A stretch of DNA of 64,000 nucleotides from Glandiceps talaboti. Lineage: Eukaryota > Hemichordata > Enteropneusta > Spengelidae. Numbering within the stretch: position 1 is the first letter of the stretch; each line of letters opens with the position of its first letter. Shown in pieces: positions 44,458 through 59,600 of this stretch. Under the pieces are notes generated by a model. The model saw only the letters and a program-made list of their open reading frames with translations. It was not told the DNA's origin and made no database searches. Location of the stretch: positions 16,969,484 through 17,033,483 of the forward strand of contig NC_135550.1 of the NCBI RefSeq assembly GCF_964340395.1, written 5' to 3'. Made by a program: the position numbers and the translations under genes.

Positions 44458-47400
44458 ATGCCTTGGTATTTTCCTTGGCCAGAGTATATCAAAAAGAGGG
44501 CATGTAGGTACCTTTTACAACACTATCTCGGAAATTTCCTACAGGAAAAGCTGACTCTAGATCAGCTGAGTGTTGATTTGTACAATGGAAAGGGGACGAT
44601 AAAAAATGTTGCGTTGGATATATGGGTGAGTATATTATTATGAAGGGGTGGATTGTTATATACATCTATTTAGACATTTGTATATGTAAAGAATTTTGAA
44701 ATGGTTTAATTGGTTTACCAGCCATCTGGGAACTGTTGAACGAACACACACCCGCATTTGTAGCGCCAATGACAATTTGTTTACCATATTTCGTATGGTG
44801 CTGATATTGATAAGGTCGAGGGCAGATTAGAATTTGCGACGAGCTGATCAAATTGAAAATCCTCTATTGTACTTTGTAGACACCTTTACCTTTTGCTCTT
44901 CATCTTTCTTGGTACTCCTGGTAATTCAAATGTAGTAAGGTTACTCAAAATGAGATTTTCTCTGTACGTGATGGAAATGAGTCATGTGAATGTGAAAGTA
45001 GAATTCATTGTTTACAAACTGATATAACTTGAGTATTAAAATCATTTTTCACAACTTCACAAATGGATTTCTTAAAAGTTGTACTAGTTGTAACTGGAGT
45101 ATATTTTGATCAGATATTACAATCGCAGACATCAGACGATGGACAACCTGTTTCAAACGGGGAAGTAAACAAATGAATTGGATTAGTATAATAGTAACAC
45201 TTGGCATAGCATGGTGAACAACAGAGACTTATATGTTATATTACACACCATGGTTTGATAAGAACACTTATGTGTGGACATGAAATGCGAGGGAAACTTC
45301 AAATTTGTGTGTGAATGTGAACTCTTTATGTAAAGCGGCCATACAACTGTTCTTATATCAAATGAACAAATCAAATGTATAACCATTTAGTATATTCATT
45401 GAAATGTTTATAATACCAATGATAAGACAGAGTACATCATAAGTATCTATAAGTACTAGTAGTAGAGTAACAGGTTGAAATCATAGTTCATGGGGGGGGG
45501 GGGGCTGATTATAGGGTGCAAACCTAATTTGGCAAAAATCAATTATATGAGATATATTGTACCATATCATGTGTATGGCTACACAAATATGTTGACAACG
45601 TCAATATATGATTCAATACTGTTCAGAGTGTATGATATTTGATATTACCCAACACAGCCTAAGAAGTTGCTGGTAATTACTGGCATTTGCAGGTAATAAA
45701 TAGTCCAATGGAGGTGAATTTCTGTGAATACCAGCATTCAGGAGTGACATTTTAAATTTACCAACATTTGAAAGGTGAAATTTCAACTTTAGCTGCATTT
45801 GACAGACAGCTTTTGAAGCCCACTTGTATATTGACTATTTTTATGATGATGGGGAATCATTTTATTTACATTAATATGAATGCCATTCAATAAAATTGAT
45901 GATTATTTGCATTCAACAAATAAATGTGGCATTTGTCACAATGAATATTGGTAAGAATTAAAGTCTGATATATATTATTTTACATTGCTCCTAAGTTTTA
46001 AAGTTTAGGAGCATTTTGCTTTCAAAATTTAAAATTCAGGAGCAAATTGATCCTAAAAAATCTCGCTAAAAGAGTTAACTTCCGAGGCTATAACAAAGTC
46101 GTTTCACAAATCTTTCGTGTGCAGCTTTAGAGGTCCTAGAGCTGCTTAATTTGTAATTTATTATTATGTTATAATTGATTAGGACTCCCAGACTCAGTCC
46201 AGAGAATAACAACACCATTCATCATATAAAAGATTCACAATCACTTTGTTCCAATGTCAATGTCCCACATCGCCCCATTTCAAGTCAGAAGATAGATATT
46301 TTAGAAAGAGAGAATTTATGAGTTGTACACATATAGTGTGAAATTTCATTTTGGGATGGAAGATAAGATGTCATTTTGCACATTTAATCTGTATGATTTT
46401 TTCCAGTCCTTAAATGAATTGGCAGAAACCTTTGACTCTCCAGTGGAGGTGATAGAGGGAGTGATTGGAAGCATATCCATAAGTGTACCATGGTCTGCCT
46501 TGCTGAGAGACAGTTGTGAAATTGAGATCCACAACCTGGATCTAACACTTCAACCAAGATATCGATCAGAAGAATGTGATGGTAGGTCACTTACACTAGC
46601 AATATAGCAACAAAATCATATCTATTGTCCTGGCATATTATACAGAATTTATTTTTAAAAATTGAAATTATCACTTAAAGGCAGCTATCAGATTAGGATT
46701 AGCAGTTGTCTGGCAAATCTTTGAAAAAGATGATTCTGAATGAAAGAATAATCCTATTGAATCCCTTTGGCGTCGATCCATGGGGAAAAGATCATAATAA
46801 TCCCAGGATTGTGGGATTTAAATATGGTAATGTGGTAAATGTATTTAGCTATATGTGACAGAAGTTCTGACATGTTGTGATTTGTTTTATGAGTACAAGC
46901 TATGGCTGAATCATAGGTACATCTAGATATCTGGTCACAGAAGTTCTAACTACATGTAATGTTTTGCATTATCTTACACATTGCTCTAACTACATTGTAC
47001 ATGTTATGTTTTGATTTATAGTACAAGCTATGGCTGAATCAATGTGGAGTAGTATGAGTATGACAACCAGCATGCAGTTAGCACAGGAGTGCTTTAAACA
47101 AGAACCAAGTGAGAGTGAACAGCAAGCTGACAATGCACAGAGATATGAAGGACTGGAATTATTTGCCCAAACTATAGAGTCAGGTTAGTTTTATTCTGTA
47201 GAAAGAGATGGAAATTCAGTAAGATTTCTATGTGTATTGATATATTCAACCACAATGTTGGAAAGAGAATCTTGGTAAACATGTAGGGAAGTTAACTCAA
47301 GTTTACATACTTAGTTACTGCCCCAACCAAAACCTCATTGCTGCAGTTTGTTTCTGAATGGGTAAGTTCTTTGGCAAGATTTAAACCAGGATTGTAGGAT

Positions 47401-49362
47401 TGTACCCAATCAACCCAGCAGTATAAATAACATGATACCATGCACAAGCCAAGGTGAATAAAAAGTATGGACTATATACTGTGGTCGTTCTACATCACAA
47501 CAACATGCGTCTGTGTCATGACAACACGTGTCTATGTCACTGGTTCTGCTGTGTTCGAAATATAAGTCGAAACCATTCAAAATTACCATTACTTTCCTCA
47601 ATTTTTCATTGATATTACTGGTGCTGGTATAATTAAGTTATTCTCCAATATTTTTCTTCATTCAGCTGGAAAATACTCGTGATCTAACGATTGTCACTAC
47701 TCGTCTAGCGACTGATAGTGACAAAGGCCCTTAGGTCACTCATATTTTTCTCGGCTGAATGAAGAAAAATATTGGGGAATAACATCTAATTATTATGATC
47801 ATTATTATTTTCATTTTCATTGTTGACATTGCTGCTGTCGTCATTGCCACCACCACCACCACCATCATCAGTGTCATTATTATTTGGAGTATCAGTAATG
47901 AAAACTGCCACTGTTCTTTGTACGTGTTAGGTTAGTGTACAAAAGATGAAATAACACAATATGTTATTGTCATTTCAGTACTTTCCAGAGTTAAGATGAC
48001 ATTCATAGACACAGTAATTAGAATAGAACATGTACCCAAGGATTCCAGACTAGGAGTAGCATTAGAGATTCATGTCAAGAGGTGAGTTCATCTCATTACT
48101 AATTAATGCTCTTGTCACTCTTACTCAAATTTGACTATTTCCAAGGTAGGAGTGTGTCAAGGAATGGGGTCAAGTTATTGAGATAGTTTCGTTATTTCAG
48201 TACAATTGTTGTATAATTTTTATGAACCCAAGGAGTTACATAGTCAGTGTTTCATTAAGGTTAACCCCTTAATGCAAGCCTCCAACAAAAATTGAAAAGT
48301 TATTTTTGTTTGTTTCAATTTTACGTGGTATGCTGTAGTCTCTTAAGTATACAGTGTATATGTACATGTGTATTAATAGACTGTGTCAGTTTTGTTGGTA
48401 ACATAGACTTTATTAGAGGGGTGAAAATATTCATTTCATTTTTAAGTGATATATTTTGTAACAGATGAAAACTATGACACATTCATTATACTGTAAAATA
48501 ATTTTATCTAATGTCTTATTACTGAGAACATACATACATGTACACCAGAGGAGGCTGGAAGGGGTGCAGAGCATGATGGGTAAAAATAACTGCAAAAGCT
48601 CATTACGCAGTGAGCCTCCATTGTGTACGCTTGTGAACGTACGTTTACAATGGTGGCTGGCTCAGTGGTCACCAGCCTTACGCATAGTTTGGGGCATCAA
48701 CTCGCCGTAACTTTCACAATAATTCATCATATTGGATACTATGAAAGCGAACATTTCGACTGATATTTCTCCCTCCGTGCTAGTAGAATCGATTTTGGAA
48801 TTATTGATAGGAATACTGCGATTTTTCGTGAAGAATACTTGACCCCACCGAGGTCGTAAATTTCGGTCCGGTTTTTCGCCCAAAATTTACAAAATTTTGC
48901 AAAATAGATGGATTCTTGTGTACTTTTAAATGGCTATAGTTAGAAATAGACAAGGTCTACTCAAGATTTGCGGTAGAAAGTGGGTGATCCACCCCGGAAT
49001 CGAAGGTGACCTCCATTGACAAGTGATGTGACATGACAATGCAAATAGGCGAGTTTCTCACAACTTGCTCAACTACTACTGTAATTTAAATCACTGTGCA
49101 CACCCAATTTCACCATTGACCCTACACGAAAGGGTATATGATTTCGCACATGTTTGAGAATATTTTCAAGTAACATGTAACTTGCAAATTCGATATCACC
49201 CTGCAATCGTGTGTAATAGTGACACCAGAATGAAGGCAACTCGGGTAAGCAGGTCGTATTTTTGAGTGCAGTGTCCCGAGTACAGCTCCTCAACTTTATT
49301 CAGTCTAGCTGACTAAAACGTTAGATGTCTACCTTCCAAAATACAAACATTTGCTCAAAAAA

Positions 49363-49393
<31 letters not shown>

Positions 49394-52214
49394 ATACAAC
49401 TACAACAAGACTTCGGCCTTTGTATTATAAAGTTATATATTGCCACACATTGTGCGAGTCTCTCAGTTTCGCATATTTTAATGCGACATGGTTTTGCTCG
49501 TTTGGCAACATACATGTAGCAAAATGTGCTCAGGCTACGCAATAACCGTGAAACACTGAAAGGTCCATTGTGGTAACGTATGATGAGTATTTTTGATCAT
49601 TTAAGCATTGCGAAATATTATATAACTAGCAAGGTAGATGTAATATATGTAATTTTGAGCTGGAATGACGAGATTTGATATTTTGAGTGACTGGCATGAA
49701 AGCCATGTGAAGAGGAAAATATTCACTATGTGGATCCGTAATACGAGTGCTTTCTGAACATATTAAAGCTTTGACATAAAATAGGCCTTGGAGGTCTCAA
49801 TTGTTTATCATACAAATTTGTAATACATGACGTTGTTGTACATCAATTTTTTTAACAATTAGTTTGCAAGATGTAAGCTATTTCTTTAGCTATCATCAGG
49901 GGGTAGGAAAGGGGTTTACGTTAAATTACATTCAGGTCTTTTTCTCACAAGCAAGACACATTTATAGAAGGCAACACAGAGATGGTTTAATACGAGACAA
50001 AATGTAACATGAAGAACAGAAGAAAGTCCAGATTTGGCACAGCAAATCGACTAGCGATAGCGACGAATCTGAAAATAAACAGAAAAATGTCTTGATAAGA
50101 TTGAAAAGGACAAAATTTTAAGGATACAAGAGGAAATGCTGACAATTGGATTAGTGTTACGTGTAACGATCAATGCACGACACGAGAGTGTCAATAAACA
50201 TGTCCGGCCAGCAAGTGTAGGACAGCCGTCAACGGCCAAGCCACTTTGCGTGTTATATGCACGCACAATGGGTCGCCATCTTGAAAACATCGAAATTCAA
50301 CAAAAAGTAGTGACAATTTACACACATTATAAAGTGGGGTATTGGGAAGATCCCAGCAGAACCATGAAATTCATGACGATAATTAATAGAAAAGTGACAA
50401 AAGCATACATAGAAACATAATTTTGTGTTAAAACGACCGAGGTGAAAACCCCGAAAATGTAGATATCGATAACATTGACTTGTCGAGTACCAAAGTTTGT
50501 GTTCGTTTTAGATACACTAAACATACTGAAAACACGATTTCCATGTTGCATGACACTTGTAATGGTCATTTTAAAAAATAGTGATCGTCTGAACGAAAGA
50601 CTAATGACGCAAATGGGAATAAAACGGATAAAAGAATGAGGTACTCACCGAGGCGTATGCTCTATCGCGAAACGGTCACATGGGTGTCACGTGAGACCCT
50701 TCCAGCCTCCTCTGATGTACACCTCAAGGAGAGAGTACTAGTCCTTGTTTTGATTCAACTCTTTGCCTATCCTTATATCTGGTTGTCTTTTTTATTAGGA
50801 TTGAGTTTTTTGATGAGAATGCATCAGACCAGGGTAGTAGTGTTGATCAGGATGTTCCTAATAAACATGAACCTGCAGCCATTGCTCACAAGAAGTTTCA
50901 CCTGATGGGAGTTTCACTATATTGTGATGAATTCCCTGACATCTGTAGAACTTTATCCAGAGAATCTTCACTAGACAGTGAATCATCATATAAGGTGAGT
51001 AGTACACATTGGTTCTTGCCTTGATGTGGAAACCACAGTTTCACAAATTTACACCTAATAGTGATTGGATTAGACCATGCCATGTGTTATGGAGTGGTGA
51101 CTTATAGTGACTTCAATTTGCATACAGCGGGCACTGTATTTGTTTTCTGTTTTCCCAAGAGCACTATTCATTTAACCTCAGCCCACTATACTCAGACCAC
51201 AATAGTGGTCTGAGGGTTAACATGGGAGTCTCATCGGTGATTTGTTTTGACTATGGAAATAATATGTGCCTGAGAATGTGATTTGTTATAAAACACATAC
51301 ATTGTATTGCTTGGCCTTATTTGGGCACTAGTAGACATTATATTACCCCTCGTGATGTACCGGTATATCATATAACAGCCCTCTGGGTAATTGACATCTA
51401 CCAGTGCCCTTATGTTATAGCCAAGCAATAAGTGTATAATAGTTACTGCACATCTTGGTATACCGATATTTTGAAAACTTTTGACAGGGTCAGAGTAGCC
51501 AGTCTCCACCATTATCACCACCAATGCCACCTAACCATGCTGAAATGAACACTAGACTACCAGGAATTCTTTCACCTCCTAAGGTTGTGGAACATAGTGA
51601 ACCTATTAAAATTGCTGGCTTTGCTGGCAGACAAGAGATTCAATTGAAAATCAAACAAAATGATGGTATACCTGGACCCAAGGTAGGTAACTTTAAGCCA
51701 TAGTTCGAGTAACTTTTAATACACTATTTGATGGTATTGTTCTCCTTAGATGATCCATTTGTATTGCTATGTAGGCAGAAGGGATTGTTTTGGCTCAGTG
51801 GTCTACCTCACAACCTACACGGTTACCACAGCATTTTTGTAGATGTATAACGAGTGAATTACAACCTTTTCAAACTTTTATTCGAGGGAGGGAAGGACTT
51901 TGGCTTGCTGTAAAATGTGTGTTTCATATTGTTAACATGTTTATTTTTTACATCTTTTTCAGGTTGAGATTGAATCATATCTTGGGTCCATAAATTTCTT
52001 CTTGTCCCCAAACCAAGTAAATTTATTGCAAGAGCTTGTTCATGGTATTCTTTCACCTGGTAAGTTGGTCTTTGTATACACCTTTGCTCTGATGGATAGT
52101 TTAACATGTTTTTCATATCTGATTTCCTGAAACAATTTTGATTATCAAAACTAAACTAACTCAGAACTAAACTAAACTAAACAATAGGATAATAAAGGAA
52201 AATGCATAATTAAA

Positions 52215-52253
<39 letters not shown>

Positions 52254-52346
52254 CTGTGTGCGTGCCTGTCTGCCTGTCTGTCTGTCTGTCTGTCTGTCTG
52301 CCGGTCTGTCTATCTGTCTGTCTGTCTGTCTGCATGCCTGTCTGCC

Positions 52347-52385
<39 letters not shown>

Positions 52386-52489
52386 GTCTCTGTCTGTCTG
52401 TCTGTCTGTCTGTCTGCCTGTCTGCCTGCCTGTCTGTCTGACTGACTGACTGACTGTCTGTCTGTCTGTATGTCTGTCTGTCTTCATGC

Positions 52490-52534
<45 letters not shown>

Positions 52535-55500
52535 AGTCTGTCTGTCTGTCTCCGCATGCCTGTCTCCCTGCCTGTCTGTCTATCTGTCTGTCTGTCTGTC
52601 TGTCTTGTCTGTCTTGTCTATCCTTGATGTTGCTGTTACTTTCACATCCAAGTTCGGTACTTGTTCAAAACAAAGTGTTGATATCATAAGTATGTGAACT
52701 TGGTCTGGAACTGAAAAACTTCCATCAGAACATGATTAGTAACCTAGTACTAATGTTTTGATTATTTATAGCTTCATCTGATGTAGCTCCAGTACCAGGC
52801 CGAGTTAAGAATAAAGTTATGCAGCCAGAAGATTTTAGAAGAATTGAAGCAACCCTTCAAGAACAGCTGCAGAGACAAAGATTTCTTAAACAAGAGGGCA
52901 AGGCTATGAACAGATATCATTTGAATTACCAGGAAGCAGAGGAAGGGTTATATTCACAGTGTTTAATAGGTAGGATATTTAGAAATTTTTCCCCAATATT
53001 TTTCTTTGACAAGGAATATGAGTAACCTAAGGGGCCTTGTCACTACATGTTGCTAAATGAGTACTGACAAACCCTAGGTCACAAGTAATGGGAATAATAT
53101 AATTATAACTCCTCAAACATAATTTATAGAAAATCGGGGAAAATAATGACTATTTGGAACATTTTTACTCCTGTTTTGAGCACCATGGAACCAGTGACGT
53201 GCTTATGGGGTTGTTATGATGTAGAACAACTAGCCAATAACTTGACTTGTGCATGGTAAAATATGTTTATACAGAAACAGCATGACAAGAAGACGTGTAC
53301 TGTCAAAACTTTCAAATGATAAATAAAAGACTCCATCAACCTTTGTCATATTAAAGTTACTCACAAAAAATACAATAGTAAACAAAATGGTCACATCATG
53401 TTTGCATGACAACAATGTGCATTTATTTGTTTCATAGTGAAATAACCAGGTAGTCAGAATGTACAAAAACATGACAATAAATTGTATTCTAAAGTAACAT
53501 TGTGTAGTTTTGATAGTAATATCAGTCCATCATTTTACAGATGACGATGAGCATGAGGACCTGTACTTCTCCATGACAACCAGTGGAACATCGTTACAAT
53601 TTATGAACACAGGTGATAGTGACATGGAATCGTCCTTCAACAGTAACTATAGTACCAGTACAGTGGATACAAACAGAACAGGTAAACTATGTCTATTGAT
53701 ACAACTGAATTCAGTATTAGAAGTGCTGTTGGCATCATTTTTAACATAATATTGTCATTATACCTGTTTGTGTACTTGAACAAAGAGGGAAAAAATTATT
53801 TGGTGTCAGTCTCTCTATTCATAAAAGAACTTGTATCATTTTGTATGTTATTCTAGGAATAGTTTATGAATTTTGAATAATTTATCTTGAAAACTGGAGA
53901 ATCAATTTGTATACATGTTGCCAGGCAATGGCAATGAGTAAGTGATAATGGTGATAATGTTATTATAAATCATTTAAAACTCTGACATTTCAATTACATG
54001 TAAATCCTATATACATATAACACACTCTGACTTTAATGTGGTTCATTTTAACCTACTCTGTAGCTTCTAAGATAGAAATATCTGAATAGGTGCAGTTAGG
54101 AAATTAATGGTATTTGATTGTATATAGTGGTGATTTACTGTCACACTAATATTGTTGTCATGGATACCATTTGTAGTTCAATGATTAATCCACACTGATA
54201 TTATTCTGTTAAATTTGAAAATTTACTAATCAGTCATAAATGAACATATAGATGGTTGAATTGTCTACTACTTGAACTTATGACAGTAACAATCCATAAT
54301 CGTGGTACCCGGATAGCTGAAATAATCACAAGAATGACATAATGTGGGGTATCTTCCACTGTATATTTTGTATCATTGACCTAAATATGTCACATGTCAG
54401 GCTATTGTAAGTGTTGCCCTGGTGAAAAGGTTAGATAGTATCAGCATAAGGTGTCAGTAAGTTACTTACTGTACTCATGTATGTAAAACTACCTGCTCAT
54501 TTATAAGCCCCACCTCCTATTTTTACCTGTTTTTCTAGCAGTTAAAACATATTATAAGTCCATTCTACTGCTTTTGCCAGGTCATTTAACCATAGACCCC
54601 CCCCCCCCCCATAAAAAAAAATCAATCAAAATGCATAAAGTTAGTGAGAGTTACCTGCCATTTTAGTGTAAAACTATGAAACAGACTGTTTGCATGAAAA
54701 TCCAATCAAAATAAAAAGAAATGATGTCATATTGTATGTCTTGTTTCATCTACTGGTCTCACCACAGTATGTTGAAAATTTTGAATGTACATTACACTAT
54801 ATGATTTGATGAGCAATACTATAATATATGCCATATTCCTGTTCATGATAGTTCTGATCATTTGATAATTGCGTATGTAAAATTTGCCAGAGGGTACCCC
54901 AGATTTGGCAAAGTATGGGCTAGAATTTGGTCATTGCCACTGAACATTTGGCAGTGCATCAAGCCATGAACATAATGTGTGTAAAAGAACTCTGTATTTT
55001 TAAAGAGCAGTACAGTATAGTAGAGATTAGGTATGTTTTGATTACTAGTAGTTGTTAATAAACCTGAAATGAGTTGTAACTTCATGTCTTCTGTCTTTAC
55101 ACTACAATACTCAACTATTCTGGCCCTCAATTTTGGTCTCAAAACAGCACTCCTAGTGGCCAAATCATGAAATCTTTTATCACTCTGATAACTGTAATAT
55201 ATTGTATTTTCCCCACAACTTTTAGGTATGAGCAGTTTACCAAGGTTTGGGTATGGAAATTCGTATACCACTGGTGGATCAAGTCTTTCATCCTCTCCAT
55301 TCACTTCATCTATACCAAAAGGAGCTAGGAAAGGACCAAGGCTTAAGAAAAGTAAGCGCTTCTCAAACAAGATTAAAAGAAATTGTGTTTGTTATACTGC
55401 AAGTGAATTACCTTTGTCTTAATAGAGTAAGCAATAGGGGAAAGAAATTTAGCCATTTAAAAACATACTGCATGAGGTCAAAACTCAAACTGGCAACTTA

Positions 55501-56566
55501 GAATGTAGGATTGCTTTTCAAGATTGCCAGGATGTGTGTCAAGCAGAGGTCATGACAATTTCAAATTTCTATACTCAATTACTGTAGTGGTTTATACCTA
55601 AACACTATCACTTGCAACTTTACTAGCATCTAACATATTTGTCAATAGAATGTAAAGGGACAACTGTATCTGTTTTTACAGGCTTACCTGAATTAGTGGA
55701 AGACCCAGCAGCTGAAGTGACACGGTATAAGTTAAAGTGTAGTAGTGTAACACTGGTGATACTACATGAAAATCCACTGTCAACCCCAGATCATGATCCT
55801 AGTACAGCCATGAAGACATTATCAACATCTTACTTCCAGGGAGTTGGAAATGCCGGTGGCAAAAACTTTGTGGATTTGAGGGAAAAAATAGCCAAATCTT
55901 GCCCCTATGACCATTTACAGTAAGTGTTGTTTATGACTATTAGCATATACACATTTTTATTTTGACAACAGTTTTAACCTCTGCAAGATTTACAATGTGA
56001 TTGGTCAAGGAAACCATGTTTTGGAATTTGTATAGACATACAAAAATGTAGTTTAGTGCAACGTTTATAGAGATGGTCTTCCCCACACTATCACTGCCAT
56101 GTGTTTGTGGTTATTCCTGTTGCTTTTTCCATGTAAAGTGCAACTATCAGTATAATTCTATGGGCAAAGGGTATTTTATAATGCTAATAAATATGAGTAA
56201 TCTTCCTGCCTTCTAGACAGTCTTTCATACACCTAACAACAACCAGATATTGTACAAGAATGAGTCAGGCATAAAGTATATAATGTGATATATCTATTAT
56301 CCCCCCAGGTTGCTTTTTGCTCCAATCACCTTTGAAAGTGATAGAAAGACAACCTCTGCCATGACAAGTACGAGTGTTGACCTTTCTGTTGGCTTGTTAG
56401 AAGTTGTGGAAGCACTTTATGAAAGGTCATTGTCAAGCTCAGTGTGTGGTGTCACCTCACGGACTCCAGAGACTGTACCACCTACCTATGCAGAAGTAAG
56501 TCAATACAGTTTGATACCAAGGAAGCTAACTGATATGTTGGAAGGAGACACGGAGACATACAGATC

Positions 56567-56632
<66 letters not shown>

Positions 56633-59600
56633 TAGACAGACAGACAGACAGATAGACAGACAGACAGATGAGGCAGCAGATAAATAAACAAAATATTGTA
56701 TTATACTTTTGCCTTTGAGATGAAATGAAATGTAAAATTTATATCCAATAATTCATGTATCTTTTGATAGATCCTGACATTTACAGAAGATCATCATGGT
56801 GCTAAGTCACTTTATGCCAGTCAGATTGCTGGATCACCCTGCCTCAAGTTGAAAGTCAAAAATTTGGTGAAAAATCCCAGTCAGGTGAGTTGGGATAATT
56901 ACATGTTAGTTTTACAATTTGAATGAACATACAGATGTTTGCTTTGTCAACATGACTTTGTAAACTAATGAACATTTGTACATGTCATTATTCTATATAC
57001 ATATACATATATATTGTGAACTCATCAGCATCTGGGGCTATCTGCCAGGAAAACCTGACTTGAAGTGGGAAATTAACAGTTTTCTTTATATTACTTCATC
57101 AGGGACATCAGAGTTCAAGGAGTTCTTATAAGCCCAGAACTGATATTTTACTTGAAATTGGTAATGCCAGGATTGAGTTGGACATGACCTTGGTTGATAG
57201 ACTTACTTCCTTGTTGAATCCACAACCACTACAAGACAGTGATAAATATTCCATGTATAAATCACTACACCATGCTAATATACCTATGGTGAGTATGTGG
57301 CAGGTTAGATGTATGATAAGTTTAAAAACAGAAGTTCAAATTTCTGATATATTTGGATGTTCTTGAATCCGCATTAAATTGTCATCAGTGCATAGGAATG
57401 TATTCAAATGATGTCTTTCCAGCCCAAATTCTAGTAAAATATCTGGAGACAGATAGAAAAATAGAAACTGGAAATAGAAAAACAAACTATTCAGAAATTT
57501 TGGACAACAGTGTTGACTCTTAGAACCCTGTCAAGTTGACTTGGTTCTTTGGAGTGTGTCAATGTCCAGTTACATGTGGCTGTCACGTCTTTTATCAACT
57601 AAAGGTTTACTCATAGACCTTGGAGGGGATGATGGTAGAATTTTGAGTGTGTGCAGAAAAATGAGACCCATTACAATATACAGTAGTTACTATGATAGGG
57701 TGATCTGGTCAAAACATATTGTATTAAAAATCCAAATTTACACCTTTTTATACCATACTGTATATAAATACAGAGAAGGCAAATTGAAAATAAAGAGAGT
57801 GATATATGAAGCCTTCATGCCTTTGCATTCGTATTAAATCTGCTGTAATTTTTGGTTCTACCATATACAGACTCGCCAAGCTTTCTTCAGTCAGGCCATT
57901 GATGAGACACCTACCTATAGGGATCAAAGGATAGATATACATGTTACCTGTCCATCTTCTGTTATTGCTTTAAAGTAAGTACAAGAAATTTGTCTGTCAA
58001 GCTCTATGTAATACAAGAAATACTTCTGCAGGCTCAGAGTGTTTTCTCCGTTAGTTAAAACAATGGCAAACATGACTTCTATTGCCAACATCCTTAATTA
58101 TCATTATATAAAAGTATCGGTACATATCAAGGACTTCACATCACTGTTACAGTGACATACTACTACTAGTAAGTCACATTAGGAAATTATTCCTTTCAGT
58201 CAGACCTTGCTTAATTTCTTCATGTAAATATTTCCTATTCTCACAATTTGTTTCAGGTTTCCCATCCCAGATCTTAGACCACAGAATGATATTGACCGCA
58301 GACCTTGGTGGAAAAGAGCTCTGAGGAAAGAGACCCTTTTTGTTGAAGTTACTGAAGCAGCATTTTATACCAAGTTAGGGGGCTATGATCAAGTTGGCAA
58401 ATATGAGTTGACATTCAAAGAGATGCATGGTGAGTGATGTTTGGATAAAAAGAATTTATTCCCAATATTTGTGTCTGTGTTGGACTGTCACTAGTGTGTA
58501 CTTACTGGTACTCAAAGGAAGAAGATCTAGTGAATTCACTATGTGAAATAATAACAGATATTACATGAGATAAAATGTATTGGTTTCATTCACTTTCAGT
58601 TATCAGTACAGAGTTGGCATCAATCTGAACTTAGGTGGAAGTGAAATAGGAAACTCCATTAAACATATTGCCTACTGACTGCTTATATTTTTATGCAATT
58701 ACAATAACAATAGAAACACATATATACAGCAGTTGTCTGGCAAGGTCCATACATCACTTCCACCTAAGTTCGGATTGATGCCAGTTCCAGACTAAGAAAT
58801 GAAAGTAAATTAAACCAACACATTTTATCTTGTCAGGTCTGCCCTGTGAATACATTATGCCATAAATACAAAATTGTTGATCGTTTTTTTCTGTCACCTT
58901 TAGGTCTGTTTCAAGAAGACCAGGATGAAGCACCAGTGTCATTCATTAGAATAAGCCACGACCAGCATGATGAAACATCTACTCCTGGTGTCAACAATGG
59001 ATTCAATTGGCCAAGGTAAATACAAATATTAACTTTAATACTTTTAAAGAAAAACGCCACTCCAAGAAATTAAAGCATGTTCATAAATATTGGGTTTGGG
59101 AGAGTCATTTTATGATTTCACATCATATATACCGGGTATTTTGCATGGTTGCCAGGAAATGCCAAATTGAAATTTTTCATTGTCCTAGCAGTGGTCTAGT
59201 GTTGCCTCATGACCATGACTATGGATTAGATGAACAATAAATATTCATGACTATTTATGTGAAGGTAATAAGTACTTAAGAATTATTAATATGTATTGTT
59301 CATCTAAGGCATATGCATATCTGCTGACTCCCATGAGGCAATGTTGGATCACTGCGAATACAGTCACAGAAAATGAATGTGAAACAAAATTCAATATGGT
59401 GTTTCTTGGCAATTGCACACAATTTGTGTGATGTGAAATTATGAAATGACTCTCCAGAACCCAAACTTTACAAAAATGCATATTTTTCCCCTGGATTGGT
59501 GTTACCCTGTAAGAAGATCATCAGATCAGAGAAAGCAGTGTGTCTAATCATAGTTGTATTCCATACCTAACTAAAAAAAGATCAAATGGTAGTCAGAATT

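Noticed and set aside
52210-52697. Several ORFs on both strands rich in Cys-Leu-Ser-Val or Thr-Asp-Arg-Gln
   Set aside because: All are frames of the TCTG microsatellite in an ATG2 intron.
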